Shown here piece by piece: positions 1 through 10,672 of a stretch of 64,000 nucleotides of DNA. Position 1 is the first letter of the stretch; each line of letters begins with the position of its first letter. The notes beneath the pieces are model-generated. The model saw only the letters and a list, made by a program, of their open reading frames with translations, had not been told where the DNA came from and did no database searches. The position numbers and the translations under genes are program-made. The stretch comes from Mannheimia bovis (GTDB taxonomy: Bacteria > Pseudomonadota > Gammaproteobacteria > Enterobacterales > Pasteurellaceae): positions 186,001 through 250,000 of the forward strand of contig NZ_CP061280.1 of NCBI RefSeq assembly GCF_014541205.1, written 5' to 3'.

Positions 1-852
<852 letters not shown>

Positions 853-869
853 GAGTAACGGAATACAAG

Positions 870-1562
870 ATGATACTTTTTGCAGGCGATCCGCACGGCA
901 GCTATGAGCATCTTTACCCTGTTTTACAACAACAAACAGAGGAAGTGGCTCTGGTGATTCTAGGCGATCTCCAACTCACTACCCCCGATGAATTAGATAA
1001 ACTTTCACAATATTGCGATATTTGGTTTATTCACGGTAATCACGATAGCAAAACCGTTGCTGCTTTTGATTCTGTTTGGAATAGCCATTGGAAAGAACGC
1101 AATATTCACGGCAAAGTAGTGGAAATTCAAGGGGTAAAAATTGCGGGGATTGGCGGCGTGTTTCGAGGGCATATCTGGATGCCGCCGAACCGACCTATGT
1201 TTTTTGACCCTATTCATTTTTGCCAATATACTCCGCAAGAGAAAATTTGGCGAGGAGGAGTGCCACTAAGACATCGATCTTCTATTTTTCCTTCCGATTT
1301 TGAAGCATTGGAAAACGAAACAGCTGATATTTTAATTACACACGAAGCACCTAAGCCACACCCGCAAGGTTTTTCGGTAATAAACCAACTAGCTAAAAAA
1401 TTAGGAGCAACTAAGATTTTTCACGGACATCATCACGATAATTTTCATTACGACAATAAAAATTCTAAATATGGTTGTCATATTTATAACATCGGTTTCC
1501 GTAGCCTTGCCGATATTAACGGTAATTACTTAATTTTAGGTGTTGATGATAGAGAGAAATAG
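870..1562 (+). CDS. Calcineurin-like metallophosphoesterase
   Basis: A 230-residue protein with the ordered metal-binding motifs of the metallophosphoesterase fold: GDPHG (residues 6-10), GDLQ (32-35), GNHD (56-59), THEAP near residue 155 and GHHHDN near 190. These ligands hold a dinuclear metal centre that hydrolyses phosphomono- or phosphodiesters. No signal peptide or membrane segment is visible, so it should be cytoplasmic. It begins 17 bases after nadR, so the two may be co-transcribed. The substrate cannot be read from sequence; phosphatase action on a nucleotide is only a guess from the position beside nadR. Confidence 0.85.
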   Translation: MILFAGDPHGSYEHLYPVLQQQTEEVALVILGDLQLTTPDELDKLSQYCDIWFIHGNHDSKTVAAFDSVWNSHWKERNIHGKVVEIQGVKIAGIGGVFRGHIWMPPNRPMFFDPIHFCQYTPQEKIWRGGVPLRHRSSIFPSDFEALENETADILITHEAPKPHPQGFSVINQLAKKLGATKIFHGHHHDNFHYDNKNSKYGCHIYNIGFRSLADINGNYLILGVDDREK

Positions 1563-1693
1563 CTAAAAATTTGATTGAATTAAACAAATTGTCATTTTTA
1601 TGCTTTCCATTTAGAAATTTATAAGTAGAATTTAAATAATTTGTAACATAAAGGTTATAAACAGAATTTATAAATTAGATCAGAGGTTAAAAA

Positions 1694-2410
1694 ATGAAAA
1701 TCCCACAAATCTTAATTGTTGAGGATGAATTAGTCACACGGAATATGCTTAAAAGCATTTTTGAGGGTGAAGGTTATCAAGTATTTCAAGCATCTAACGG
1801 CGAAGAAATGCACGCAGTGTTGAATGCTCAAGAAATCAATCTTGTGTTAATGGATATCAACTTACCGGGTAAAAACGGCTTAATTTTAGCTCGTGAAATT
1901 CGAGAGAACCGTAAACTGCCTTTAATGTTTTTAACTGGTCGTGATAACGAAATTGATAAAATTTTGGGGTTAGAAATTGGTGCTGATGACTATATTACCA
2001 AACCATTTAACCCAAGAGAATTAACTATTCGTGCTAGAAATTTACTTCAACGCACAATGGGCGAAAAAAATGAGGCAAAAGCACAATCTGATGTAGAAAG
2101 TTATCACTTTAACGGCTGGACATTAGATATTCACAGCCACAGCCTTATTAATCCGGAAGGCGAAGCAACAAAATTGCCGCGTAGTGAATTTAGAGCATTA
2201 TTACATTTCTGTGAAAACCCGGGTAAAATCCAAACTCGTGAAGATTTACTGAAGAAAATGGCAGGACGTGAATTAAAACCTCACGATAGAACCGTTGATG
2301 TAACAATCCGTCGTATTCGTAAACATTTTGAAGATCACCCAAATACGCCGGAAATGATCGTAACCATTCACGGTGAAGGTTATCGCTTCTGCGGTAATAT
2401 TGAATCTTAG
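1694..2410 (+). CDS. arcA: ArcA, aerobic respiration control response regulator
   Basis: A 238-residue OmpR/PhoB-type regulator. The receiver domain (about 1-120) has the acidic pair E10/D11, phosphoacceptor D54 in LMDINLPG and the lysine in DYITKPF. A winged-helix DNA-binding domain follows (about 140-235, ending [10 protein letters not shown]). Length and sequence match ArcA, which with the sensor ArcB represses respiratory genes under low oxygen. No arcB is nearby, as is usual. The 131-base leader is very AT-rich and no clear operator was found. The next gene begins only 17 bases downstream. Confidence 0.96.
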   Translation: MKIPQILIVEDELVTRNMLKSIFEGEGYQVFQASNGEEMHAVLNAQEINLVLMDINLPGKNGLILAREIRENRKLPLMFLTGRDNEIDKILGLEIGADDYITKPFNPRELTIRARNLLQRTMGEKNEAKAQSDVESYHFNGWTLDIHSHSLINPEGEATKLPRSEFRALLHFCENPGKIQTREDLLKKMAGRELKPHDRTVDVTIRRIRKHFEDHPNTPEMIVTIHGEGYRFCGNIES

Positions 2411-2427
2411 TTAAAGAGGAGTCATAT

Positions 2428-2946
2428 ATGAATAAATTAACTGTTGCAGCACTTGCTTGCTTATTCTCTGCAAATCTATTTGCAGCCCCTGTTGGTAATA
2501 CATTTACCGGTATTGGCGTAGGTGTTGATGTAACAACGACCAAATACAACGTAGATGGCGTAAAAGGTAAAGACTCAACAGGTCCGGTCTTAGTTGTTGA
2601 TTACGGTATCGATCAAGGCAATAACTTTGTAGGTGTTGTGCAAGGTAAAGCAAAAGTAGGCAGCACCAAAGTATTTAGTGATGTAAAACAAAAAAATAAA
2701 TATACCGTTGCTTATCAACAAGGTTATCGTGTTGGTTCAGACTTACTTCCTTATGTAAAAGTTGATGCGAGCTCAACTAAAGTCGGCAACGAAACCTATC
2801 GTGGCTTCGGCTTTGGTGCAGGGGCAAAATATGCTGTATCAAGCGATGTAGAACTTACTGCAGAATACACCCGTGATAACTTAAAACGCAGTGGTACAAA
2901 ATTAAGAGGCAACTCTTTCACAGCAAATGCCACTTATCGTTTCTAA
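2428..2946 (+). CDS. Small outer-membrane beta-barrel protein (porin-like/opacity type)
   Basis: A 172-residue protein with a Sec signal peptide (cleavage probably after residue 19 or 20, ..NLFA-AP). Alternating hydrophobic/polar strands follow, rich in Gly, Thr and Lys, and the chain ends in TYRF, with the terminal phenylalanine recognised by the BAM complex. The size suits an eight-stranded barrel. The ribosome-binding site AGAGGAG is strong and lies in the 17-base gap after arcA, so read-through from arcA is likely. The function is unknown; Opa-like adhesins and OmpA/OmpX-type barrels are the closest general class I can name. Confidence 0.75.
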   Translation: MNKLTVAALACLFSANLFAAPVGNTFTGIGVGVDVTTTKYNVDGVKGKDSTGPVLVVDYGIDQGNNFVGVVQGKAKVGSTKVFSDVKQKNKYTVAYQQGYRVGSDLLPYVKVDASSTKVGNETYRGFGFGAGAKYAVSSDVELTAEYTRDNLKRSGTKLRGNSFTANATYRF

Positions 2947-2997
2947 GCATAAATTAATCGGTTGTAAAATTTTTTAAAAATATAACCGCTTGTAATG

Positions 2998-3026
2998 AAA
3001 GAGCCTGAATATTATTCAGGCTCTTT
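2998..3026. terminator. Bidirectional terminator between the outer-membrane protein gene and serA
   Basis: Perfect 13-bp arms AAAGAGCCTGAAT and ATTCAGGCTCTTT around a 3-base loop lie between two convergent genes. A run of A on one side and T on the other lets it work in both directions. Confidence 0.85.
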
Positions 3027-3032
3027 GCTTAA

Positions 3033-4262
3033 TTAGTAAAGTACACGTGCTCGAATTGTACCTTCAATTGCTTTTAAGCGTTGCAATGCATCATCAACAT
3101 TATCACATTCCACATCGATCACGACATAACCAATAGTTGGGTCGGTTTGTAAGTATTGTGCTGCAATATTTACATTTAGATCCACAAAGATTTGGTTGAT
3201 CTGATTTAAGATACCCGGACGATTTTCGTGAATATGTAATAAGCGTTTAGCTTGATTATGAATCGGTAATGAAACTTCCGGGAAGTTTACGGCAGTTACA
3301 GTTGAACCATTATCTGAATATTTCACAAATTTATTCGCTACTTCAGTACCGATATTTGCTTGTGCTTCAGAAGTTGAGCCCCCAATATGTGGCGTTAAAA
3401 TCACATTATCAAACTTACATAATGGTGATACAAACGGATCGTTAATTGATGCCGGCTCTTCCGGGAATACATCAATTGCCGCACCACGCAATGTGCCTGC
3501 TTCCAAACGGGCTACTAACGCATCAATATCAACTACTGTACCGCGAGCCGCATTAATTAATACCGAACCTTCTTTTAATTGAGCAATACGTTCTGCACTC
3601 ATTAGGTTTTTGGTAGAATCGATCTCCGGAACGTGTAATGAAATCATATCGCAAGTTGAAAGTAGATGCTCCAACGTCGGTACTTGCTGTGCATTACCAA
3701 GCGGTAGTTTATTTTCAACATCGTAAAAATAAACTTGCATACCGATTGCTTCAGCAAGCACACTTAACTGCGAACCGATATGCCCATAACCTACAATACC
3801 TAGTTTTTTGCCACGCACTTCATTTGCACCGGCAGCAGATTTATTCCACACCCCACGATGCACTTCAGCATTGGCAGTCGGTACTTTACGCATTAATAAA
3901 ATCATTTCTGCAAGCACTAATTCTGCCACAGAACGGGTATTAGAGAACGGTGCATTGAATACCGGAATACCTCGTCTTTTCGCCGCACTCAAATCCACTT
4001 GGTTTGTACCGATGCAGAAACAACCAATCGCAATTAATTTCGGAGCTTGAGCCAGCACCTCTTCTGTTAAAAAGGTACGTGAGCGAATACCAACAAAGTG
4101 TGCATCTTTAATTGCATCAATTAACTCTTGACCATCAAGTGCCTTCTTATGTACTTCAATATTGGTATAACCCGCCGCTAAGAGTACATCAATTGCGTTT
4201 TGATGCACGCCCTCAAGTAGAAGAAATTTGATCTTTGATTTATCCAAAGAGATTTTAGCCAT
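3033..4262 (-). CDS. serA: D-3-phosphoglycerate dehydrogenase
   Basis: A 409-residue protein, the usual length for enteric-type SerA. It has the Rossmann motif VGYGHIGSQL (about 155-164), the NAARG strand, the catalytic His in TPHIGGST, and a C-terminal ACT domain (about 335-409) that binds serine for feedback inhibition. It catalyses the first step of serine synthesis, oxidising 3-phosphoglycerate to 3-phosphohydroxypyruvate. rpiA ends 36 bases upstream on the same strand, the same adjacency as in Escherichia coli. Confidence 0.97.
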   Translation of the reverse strand: MAKISLDKSKIKFLLLEGVHQNAIDVLLAAGYTNIEVHKKALDGQELIDAIKDAHFVGIRSRTFLTEEVLAQAPKLIAIGCFCIGTNQVDLSAAKRRGIPVFNAPFSNTRSVAELVLAEMILLMRKVPTANAEVHRGVWNKSAAGANEVRGKKLGIVGYGHIGSQLSVLAEAIGMQVYFYDVENKLPLGNAQQVPTLEHLLSTCDMISLHVPEIDSTKNLMSAERIAQLKEGSVLINAARGTVVDIDALVARLEAGTLRGAAIDVFPEEPASINDPFVSPLCKFDNVILTPHIGGSTSEAQANIGTEVANKFVKYSDNGSTVTAVNFPEVSLPIHNQAKRLLHIHENRPGILNQINQIFVDLNVNIAAQYLQTDPTIGYVVIDVECDNVDDALQRLKAIEGTIRARVLY

Positions 4263-4298
4263 TTTTTGCTCCTAGTATTATGTGTTTGCGATGATAAA

Positions 4299-4958
4299 TT
4301 ATTCTAATATAACTGCACCTTCAGGTGTGCCAACAATGGTAACATTAGCATAACGCTGTGCGAAAATACCATTTGTAACTACACCTGCAATATTATTGAT
4401 TGTATGCTCCATTTTCAATGGTTCGATAATTTTAAAATTATGTACATCTAAAATTACGTTACCATTATCGGTTACTACACCTTCACGATATTCCGGCGAG
4501 CCGCCAAGAGCCACTAATTGACGAGCCACATAAGAGCGAGCCATTGGAATAACTTCCACCGGCAGTGGGAAAGTTGAACCCAATACGTCCACCTGTTTTG
4601 AGCTATCCACGATACAAATAAACTTTTTCGCTAACGAACTGACAATTTTCTCACGAGTTAATGCTGCACCACCGCCTTTAATCATTGCTCCTTGAGGCGT
4701 GATTTCATCAGCCCCGTCAATATAAACATCAAGCTCGCTAACTTCATTGGCACTAAAGACTTCAATGCCGATATCACGCAGGCGTTCTTCTGAGGCTTTT
4801 GATGCAGCAACTGCCCCTTTAATTTCTTCTTTCATTGAAGCGAGGGCATCAATAAAACAGTTTACCGTTGAGCCACTACCCACGCCTACAATCGTATTCG
4901 GTTTTACAAATTTTAATGCAGCTTGAGCTGCAATTTTTTTCATTTCTTGTTGATCCAT
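4299..4958 (-). CDS. rpiA: Ribose-5-phosphate isomerase A
   Basis: A 219-residue protein of normal RpiA length. The motifs VGVGSGSTV (phosphate loop), DGADEI (catalytic acid) and [11 protein letters not shown] are all present. It interconverts ribose-5-phosphate and ribulose-5-phosphate in the pentose phosphate pathway. A good AAAGGAG ribosome-binding site precedes the ATG. It lies between glmM and serA on the same strand, but a strong USS hairpin separates it from glmM, so it probably has its own promoter. Confidence 0.97.
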   Translation of the reverse strand: MDQQEMKKIAAQAALKFVKPNTIVGVGSGSTVNCFIDALASMKEEIKGAVAASKASEERLRDIGIEVFSANEVSELDVYIDGADEITPQGAMIKGGGAALTREKIVSSLAKKFICIVDSSKQVDVLGSTFPLPVEVIPMARSYVARQLVALGGSPEYREGVVTDNGNVILDVHNFKIIEPLKMEHTINNIAGVVTNGIFAQRYANVTIVGTPEGAVILE

Positions 4959-4978
4959 TTTTTGCTCCTTTTAAACAA

Positions 4979-5023
4979 CAAGCGGTCATATTTTGCAAAT
5001 TTTTTACAAAATATAACCGCTTG
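4979..5023 (-). terminator. Terminator of glmM made of two inverted uptake sequences
   Basis: Arms CAAGCGGTCATATTTTG (4979-4995) and CAAAATATAACCGCTTG (5007-5023) pair with one mismatch around a T-rich loop, immediately after the glmM stop. Each arm holds a copy of the uptake-sequence core. Head-to-head uptake sequences acting as terminators are well known in Pasteurellaceae. Confidence 0.75.
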
Positions 5024-5026
5024 CGA

Positions 5027-6361
5027 TTAATTACGTTTTACTGCTTCAACAATTTCTTCTGCACAGCTTTGTGCAAGTTGTCCATCTTCGCATTCTACCA
5101 TTACACGAATTAATGGCTCAGTGCCTGATTTACGCAATAAAATACGCCCTTTGCCTGCCAAACGTTTTTCTACCTCAGCGGCAACGGCTTTCACTTCATC
5201 GCTTTCGAGCGGATTTGCAGCACCTTTCTCAAAACGAACATTCAGGAGAACTTGAGGGAATAGCGGTACAGCTTTGGCTAAATCATTGAGGCTTAATTTA
5301 TGGCTAACCATTGCTGCTAAAACTTGCAGTGAGGCAATTACGCCATCGCCTGTTGTATTTTTATCAAGTACGATGATATGTCCGGAGTTTTCGCCACCGA
5401 GTTTCCAGCCTTTTTCTTTGAGTTGTTCTAGCACATAGCGGTCGCCCACGTTAGCACGAGAGAATGGAATTGCTAACTCTTTTAAGGCTAATTCCAAGCT
5501 CATATTACTCATTAATGTGCCAACTACACCACCTTGTAATTTGCCTGAACGCAAGGCTTCACGGGCTAAAATAAACAAGATTTGGTCGCCATCAACTTTA
5601 TTACCTAAGTGATCAACCATAATTAAACGGTCACCATCACCATCGTAGGCTAAACCAACGTCTGCTCCTGCTTCAACCACCACTTTTTGTAGTGCTTTAA
5701 TATCTGTCGCACCGCATTTTTCGTTGATATTTAAACCATCCGGCTTCGTGCCAATTTCAAGCACTTCTGCCCCTAGCTCACGCATTACACTTGGGGCAAT
5801 GTGATAAGTTGCACCGTTGGCACAATCCACCACTATCTTATAACCTTCGAGGCTTAATTCAGACGGGAAAGTTCCTTTACAAAACTCAATATAACGCCCT
5901 GCTGCATCATTAATACGGCTTGCACGTCCTAAATTTGCCGAATCTACACAATCCATCGGCTGATCAAGCATTGCTTCAATCGCTTCTTCGATTTCATCAG
6001 GCAATTTTTCACCTACTGATGAGAAGAATTTGATCCCATTATCATAATATGGGTTATGGGAAGCTGAAATCACAATACCTGCTTCAGCACGGAAAGTACG
6101 GGTTAAATAGGCTATTGCAGGGGTTGGCATCGGACCAACAAATACTGCCGATAAACCGGCTGCTGTTAAACCTGCCTCAAGGGCTGATTCCAACATATAA
6201 CCTGAAATACGGGTGTCTTTCCCGATTAACACCTTTTTCGTGCCTTGTGTTGCCAGCACTTTACCCGCTGCCCAACCGAGCTTTAAGGCAAATTCAGGAG
6301 TAATCGGAAATTTACCTACTTCTCCACGCACACCGTCTGTACCGAAATATTTACGAGCCAT
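5027..6361 (-). CDS. glmM: Phosphoglucosamine mutase
   Basis: A 444-residue protein with the catalytic serine in SASHNP (S101), the metal loop DGDGDR near residue 241 and the phosphate-binding RKSGTEP near the C-terminus. It converts glucosamine-6-phosphate to glucosamine-1-phosphate, feeding UDP-GlcNAc synthesis for peptidoglycan, lipid A and the polysaccharide made by the locus further along the window. It starts 15 bases after ilvA ends, so ilvA and glmM may share a transcript, which is an odd metabolic pairing. Confidence 0.97.
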   Translation of the reverse strand: MARKYFGTDGVRGEVGKFPITPEFALKLGWAAGKVLATQGTKKVLIGKDTRISGYMLESALEAGLTAAGLSAVFVGPMPTPAIAYLTRTFRAEAGIVISASHNPYYDNGIKFFSSVGEKLPDEIEEAIEAMLDQPMDCVDSANLGRASRINDAAGRYIEFCKGTFPSELSLEGYKIVVDCANGATYHIAPSVMRELGAEVLEIGTKPDGLNINEKCGATDIKALQKVVVEAGADVGLAYDGDGDRLIMVDHLGNKVDGDQILFILAREALRSGKLQGGVVGTLMSNMSLELALKELAIPFSRANVGDRYVLEQLKEKGWKLGGENSGHIIVLDKNTTGDGVIASLQVLAAMVSHKLSLNDLAKAVPLFPQVLLNVRFEKGAANPLESDEVKAVAAEVEKRLAGKGRILLRKSGTEPLIRVMVECEDGQLAQSCAEEIVEAVKRN

Positions 6362-6376
6362 TTTAATTCCTAACTT

Positions 6377-7906
6377 TTACTTCAAAAAATATTGATATGC
6401 AGGGCTATTGCTAACATTTTGGAAACGATAGCCAAGCTGTTCTAAATGTTGATTTAATTCTACTTCATCACCTTGATTTAGTGCAAATGCAGCGAGAATA
6501 TCACCATAATCTGCCCCGTGAGCACGGTAATGGAACAAAGAAATATCCCAATTTGTGAGCATTTGCAAGAATTTCAGTAACGCCCCTTTCTGTTCCGGGA
6601 ATTCAAAACTATATAGCTGTTCATTTTTGATAGAAGCAGCTCTACCACCAACCATATAACGAATATGGGTTTTGGCAATATCATCATCAGAGAGATCGGC
6701 TACATCATAACCATTTTGTTGCAACTCTTTAATGATCTCTAACTTCTCTGCCGAACCTGAAATTCTTACGCCAACAAATATGCACGCATTTTGATCATCG
6801 GAATGACGATAGTTAAATTCTGTTACCGCACGATTGCCTAAAATCTCACAGAAAGTTAAGAAACTACCTTTCTGTTCAGGGATTGTTACCGCCAATAATG
6901 CTTCACGTTTTTCACCGATTTCACAACGCTCAGACACAAAACGCAACGTGTGGAAATTAACATTCGCCCCGGAAAGGATGCAAGCTAAATTCTTTTCTTG
7001 TAATTGGTGCTGTTTTACATATTTTTTTAAACCAGCCAATGAAGTTGCCCCCGATGGCTCTGAAATTGCCCGCACGTTTTCAAAAATCAACTTCATTGAA
7101 GCACAGATTTCATCATTATCCACCAATACAACATCATCAACATATTGCTGGCACAAGCGGAAAGTTTCATCACCAATACGACGAACCGCAATACCATCGG
7201 CAAATAAGCCCACACGCTCTAAATCGGTTGGCTGACCGTTTTTCAAGGCGTGATATAAACAGGCTGAATCTTTAGACTCTACCCCAATCACTTTAATATT
7301 CGGTAAAACTTGCTTAATGAATACTGCAATGCCTGCAATTAATCCACCGCCACCAACAGGAATGAAAATATAGTCTAAGTCCGGCTTTTGCTGCACTAAT
7401 TCCAAACCGATAGTGCCTTGCCCTGCAATCACCGCCGGGCTATCAAACGGGTGAATAAAGGTCATTCCTAATTCGGTTGAAAGTTTGATCGCTTTAGCTT
7501 TTGCTTCATCAAAGTTCGCCCCGTAGAGTAATACTTCGCCGCCGTAACCACGCACCGCATCTACTTTAATTGCCGGGGTATTTTGTGGCATTACAATCAA
7601 GGCTCTTAAACCTAGATGTTTTGCTGAAAGTGCCACTCCCTGAGCGTGATTTCCTGCAGAAGCGGCAATCACACCGGCTTCTTTTTGTGCTTTAGATAGA
7701 TTAGAAATCATTGCAAACGCACCACGCAATTTAAAACTATGCACAGGCTGGCGGTCTTCACGTTTAATAAATACATTATTGCCTAAACGTTCAGAAAACT
7801 TTTCCATTTTTTGCAGAGGGGTAACTTGGGCGAGATCATAAATGTTCGAGCTTAAAATCGAACGTAAATAATCTACAGATTCGTTTTGTTTGGTTTCACT
7901 CATCAT
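6377..7906 (-). CDS. ilvA: Threonine deaminase, biosynthetic
   Basis: A 509-residue protein. The PLP lysine sits in HSFKLRGA (K59 counted from the first Met), the glycine-rich phosphate loop in GGGGLIAG. Two ACT-like regulatory modules occupy roughly 335-509, as in isoleucine-sensitive IlvA. It converts threonine to 2-oxobutanoate, the first committed step to isoleucine. Two adjacent ATG codons could start translation (7906 or 7903); neither has a strong ribosome-binding site. No other ilv genes are nearby. Confidence 0.95.
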   Translation of the reverse strand: MMSETKQNESVDYLRSILSSNIYDLAQVTPLQKMEKFSERLGNNVFIKREDRQPVHSFKLRGAFAMISNLSKAQKEAGVIAASAGNHAQGVALSAKHLGLRALIVMPQNTPAIKVDAVRGYGGEVLLYGANFDEAKAKAIKLSTELGMTFIHPFDSPAVIAGQGTIGLELVQQKPDLDYIFIPVGGGGLIAGIAVFIKQVLPNIKVIGVESKDSACLYHALKNGQPTDLERVGLFADGIAVRRIGDETFRLCQQYVDDVVLVDNDEICASMKLIFENVRAISEPSGATSLAGLKKYVKQHQLQEKNLACILSGANVNFHTLRFVSERCEIGEKREALLAVTIPEQKGSFLTFCEILGNRAVTEFNYRHSDDQNACIFVGVRISGSAEKLEIIKELQQNGYDVADLSDDDIAKTHIRYMVGGRAASIKNEQLYSFEFPEQKGALLKFLQMLTNWDISLFHYRAHGADYGDILAAFALNQGDEVELNQHLEQLGYRFQNVSNSPAYQYFLK

Positions 7907-8011
7907 TTGAAAGGTTATATTTTATAAAGACATTGGTAAATTTTCAGAGAAATTTGATCGCTTGTTTGACTATTTAGCAATGGCTTTAAAAGGGAAATTC
8001 TGAAAACAGCT

Positions 8012-8028
8012 CTCCCTCCAAGAGGGAG
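8012..8028 (-). repeat. Short GC-rich hairpin downstream of slyD
   Basis: CTCCCTC and GAGGGAG arms (7 bp) surround a 3-base loop. It lies just past the slyD stop and could be part of its terminator, but no T tract follows directly. It resembles the three-base-loop mini-hairpins found before rpoD in this window. Confidence 0.5.
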
Positions 8029-8042
8029 GGAGAACATAAAAA

Positions 8043-8633
8043 TTAGTGATGACCGCCGCAGCCGCAACCACCGTGTCCGTGATGGTGGTGATGATCGTGC
8101 TCGTGTCCACCACAGCAGCCTTCGTGATCGTGATGATCGTGTCCGCCACAACCACAACCGTGCTCGTGTCCACCGTGAACGTGTCCGTGTGCAATTTCTT
8201 CTGCGGTTGCTTCACGCACGCCAACTACTTCTACAGAGAATAATAACTCTTGACCGGCTAACATATGGTTGCCATCAACCACGACTTCATCGCCGTCCAC
8301 TTCAGTAATCACAACAGGTAATGGACCTAAGTCTGTATCTGCAATAAAACGCATACCTACTTCTAGCTCATCTACGCCCATAAATACGTCTTTTGGCACA
8401 CGTTGAACCATATTATCATTATATTCGCCGTAACCTTCTTCCGGTTTTACACGCACTTCAAATACATCGCCTACCACTTTGCCTTCAAGAGCTTTTTCTA
8501 AACCTTCCACTAAGTTGTTATGACCGTGCAAATACTCTAAGGGTTGATTTACCGGTGCTTCATCAACCAACACACCTTCTTGGGTACGTACTTGGTAAGC
8601 AATGCTTGGCACTAAATCTTTTGTAATTTTCAT
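8043..8633 (-). CDS. slyD: SlyD, FKBP-type peptidyl-prolyl isomerase with metal-binding tail
   Basis: A 196-residue protein. The ATG at 8633 is chosen over an upstream codon because AAAGGA lies at good spacing and the product then begins MKITKDLVPS, as in the family. The FKBP domain (about 1-70 and 120-145) is interrupted by the chaperone insert-in-flap domain. The tail from about residue 150 is almost entirely His, Gly, Cys, Asp and Glu, with CGCGG and HHHHHGHGG runs. SlyD folds proline-limited proteins and delivers nickel to hydrogenase or urease; the long tail implies high metal capacity. It is a single gene, upstream of ilvA. Confidence 0.96.
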   Translation of the reverse strand: MKITKDLVPSIAYQVRTQEGVLVDEAPVNQPLEYLHGHNNLVEGLEKALEGKVVGDVFEVRVKPEEGYGEYNDNMVQRVPKDVFMGVDELEVGMRFIADTDLGPLPVVITEVDGDEVVVDGNHMLAGQELLFSVEVVGVREATAEEIAHGHVHGGHEHGCGCGGHDHHDHEGCCGGHEHDHHHHHGHGGCGCGGHH

Positions 8634-8735
8634 ATTGAATCCTTTATCCACGTTTAGTTAAAAATAACAAGCCATTGTAACGCTTTATTTTATATTTGCA
8701 ATCTATCGGCGAATTTTAACCGCTTGTAATAATTA

Positions 8736-8876
8736 TTAATCGACAATATCGGGGGTTACCGCATCAACGACATCTACCGCCGTACCGACTACGCCGCCCA
8801 CAACCGAAGTAACTAAGCAACCACTTAGCAAAACAGTAGCAGAAATTACACCACATAATTTAATCAATTTTTTCAC
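8736..8876 (-). CDS. Small lipoprotein, 46 residues, GTG start
   Basis: The frame encodes MKKLIKLCGVISATVLLSGC followed by 26 residues rich in Val, Gly and Asp and ending TPDIVD. LLSGC is a clean lipobox with the lipidated Cys at residue 20. The start is GTG at 8876, preceded by AGGAAGA at good spacing. Small lipoproteins of this plan (an NF038104-like family) recur in gamma-proteobacteria, with unknown function. The mature part is hydrophobic enough to lie along a membrane. I am confident that it is a real lipoprotein gene, not of any role. Confidence 0.75.
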   Translation of the reverse strand: MKKLIKLCGVISATVLLSGCLVTSVVGGVVGTAVDVVDAVTPDIVD

Positions 8877-8960
8877 TTGTAAATCTTCCTAATTCCTAGC
8901 CTAAGGATACCCGCCGCTAATACCACACTAACTTAAATGTGCCAATAAATAGCCAATAAA

Positions 8961-9000
8961 AAATATGAGTATTACGGCAGAGCCATCAATACTCATATTT
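8961..9000 (-). terminator. Terminator of the SIMPL-domain gene
   Basis: A perfect 13-bp inverted repeat (AAATATGAGTATT / AATACTCATATTT) with a 14-base loop is followed on the minus strand by more T. It is AT-rich and therefore a weaker stem than the others in the window. Confidence 0.6.
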
Positions 9001-9062
9001 CGGAGAATAGTATAACCAGTTCTTCCATTAAAACTAAAGCAAAAATGCAAATCTATACAATT

Positions 9063-9815
9063 CTATTCAAAATCAACACTGCCAGAAGCTGAGGCAGAAA
9101 TGGTGGTTTTACCTGCTTCTAACGGCATATCTGCAGATTTTCCCATTGCAGCTTTCTCTGCTGCATACATCGCACTTGCCATACGAGAGCCATACTCATA
9201 ACCACCATCACTCGGTGTTTGTAGATTAACCATACTTAATCGATATTGTTTCGCCCCTAAAGCTTTTTGAATAATTTCCGCTTTAGCTTGGAATTTTTTA
9301 ATGACTTCAAGTAGCATCTCTTCTTCCAATGATGCAACTTTCTCAGGCGATACACCAAAGTAAATAGATTGGATTGCCACGTCTTTACCTAAATTTTCTA
9401 ACACCTCAGCCATAGCGTTGAAATCTTTACTTTTCAAGCTCACGCTACCGTAGGCTTGCCAACCGTCAATGTTCCCTTTGTTATTGTAATTGGCGTTATT
9501 GCTAATTCCTTCTGCTTGCACCTCAATAGCGGAGTGTTTTTTGGCTGTTTCTATCACTTGATTTAAATTTTGCGAAACACTTTTTTTCAGTTCAGGTAAT
9601 GACTTACCTGATTTTTGGCTATAAACCGTTGCCTGCATTAAATCTTGTTCAACGCTACGAGTTACTTTGGTTGAAAAACTAAAGTTTGAGGCTTGTTTTT
9701 TCTCTACCGAAACAACCGTACCGGCAGTTGCTGCCTCTGTGGTAGCCGTTTCAGCAAAAGCCGTTATCGTTGTGAGTGCAAGCGGTAGAATTGTGAAAAA
9801 ATTTTTCAATTTCAT
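9063..9815 (-). CDS. SIMPL (DUF541) domain periplasmic protein
   Basis: A 250-residue protein with a signal peptide (about 1-22, ..ITAFAE). The remainder fits the SIMPL domain: repeated beta-alpha units, a central QAEGISNNANYN stretch and a C-terminal half running into a predicted strand-rich end (SASASGSVDFE). Relatives include YggE of E. coli, which lowers oxidative stress, and BP26 of Brucella, which forms channel-like oligomers. It appears to be transcribed alone. The biochemical activity is unknown. Confidence 0.8.
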   Translation of the reverse strand: MKLKNFFTILPLALTTITAFAETATTEAATAGTVVSVEKKQASNFSFSTKVTRSVEQDLMQATVYSQKSGKSLPELKKSVSQNLNQVIETAKKHSAIEVQAEGISNNANYNNKGNIDGWQAYGSVSLKSKDFNAMAEVLENLGKDVAIQSIYFGVSPEKVASLEEEMLLEVIKKFQAKAEIIQKALGAKQYRLSMVNLQTPSDGGYEYGSRMASAMYAAEKAAMGKSADMPLEAGKTTISASASGSVDFE

Positions 9816-9875
9816 AATCAGTCCTTAAAGGGATAAAATTCACTTATTAGATATCCCTACCTTCAGAAAGTTCAT

Positions 9876-10613
9876 TTACTCAATCGAAAGGACAAGTACT
9901 TGCTCACCTTGTTCTATTTTCCAGCGAATATTATAGCCCGCAAGGTTCATACCATAAATTCTATCCGATACTTTTCCTTGTTGATAAGCAGGTCGGGGGT
10001 CTTGAGCAATCACATCACGAATAAAAGTAAGTGGCTGCTCAATGCCAAATTTTGCAAAGTTTTGGCAAAATTCCACCGCTTGTTGGGCTTCTTCACTAAA
10101 TACAACAGATAGCTTCTGCTCCGGTTTTTCTTGTGCAAAGCCCGAAACTGCCTCAGGTTCGCTATCCGCATAGGCGATGTAAGGCTTAATATCCAAAATC
10201 GGCGTGCCGTTTACTAAATCTACACTGCCTAATTTCAGATAAACGTCGCCGTTCTCAACCACCACTTCTTCTAGTCTCACTTTTGACAAGCCCAATGAAT
10301 TAGGGCGATGAGTAGCTCGGCTGGCAAAGACGCCCACTCGTTCATTCCCGCCTAAACGAGGCGGGCGAACAGTTGCGTGCCAATCTCGCTCGGGAATGTG
10401 ATGAAACTGAAAAATCAGCCAAATATGGCTAAACTGCTCTAAGCCTCGAACCGCATCAGGGCTATTATAGGGTGGCACTAAACGCAAAATTCCCTTTCCT
10501 TCCGCTACCAAATTAGGCTGGCGAGGCACGGAAAATTTTTCATCGTAAGGACTTTGCACAAAACCGATAGGATTTAATTCAATAGAAGCTAATTGCATAG
10601 AGGTAGAGTTCAT
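9876..10613 (-). CDS. trmO: TrmO, tRNA t6A37 N6-methyltransferase
   Basis: A 245-residue protein matching the TsaA/TrmO (YaeB) family. The N-terminal SAM-binding beta-barrel domain holds IGFVQSPY, the [14 protein letters not shown] segment and the [12 protein letters not shown] signature, which binds SAM and substrate. A smaller C-terminal domain follows (about 170-245, with DPRPAY). It methylates N6-threonylcarbamoyladenosine at position 37 of threonine tRNA, improving codon reading. It is transcribed divergently from menA across a 59-base gap. Confidence 0.93.
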   Translation of the reverse strand: MNSTSMQLASIELNPIGFVQSPYDEKFSVPRQPNLVAEGKGILRLVPPYNSPDAVRGLEQFSHIWLIFQFHHIPERDWHATVRPPRLGGNERVGVFASRATHRPNSLGLSKVRLEEVVVENGDVYLKLGSVDLVNGTPILDIKPYIAYADSEPEAVSGFAQEKPEQKLSVVFSEEAQQAVEFCQNFAKFGIEQPLTFIRDVIAQDPRPAYQQGKVSDRIYGMNLAGYNIRWKIEQGEQVLVLSIE

Positions 10614-10672
10614 CGGGCTTTTTTCTGTTAAAATAATGGTGATTTACGATTATTTTAAATGAAATATAAACA

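Noticed and set aside
7970-8224. Long frames on both strands across the slyD tail with repetitive Thr/Val or Arg/Ser content
   Set aside because: They are shadows of the His/Gly/Cys-rich slyD codons and have no ribosome-binding site or family features.
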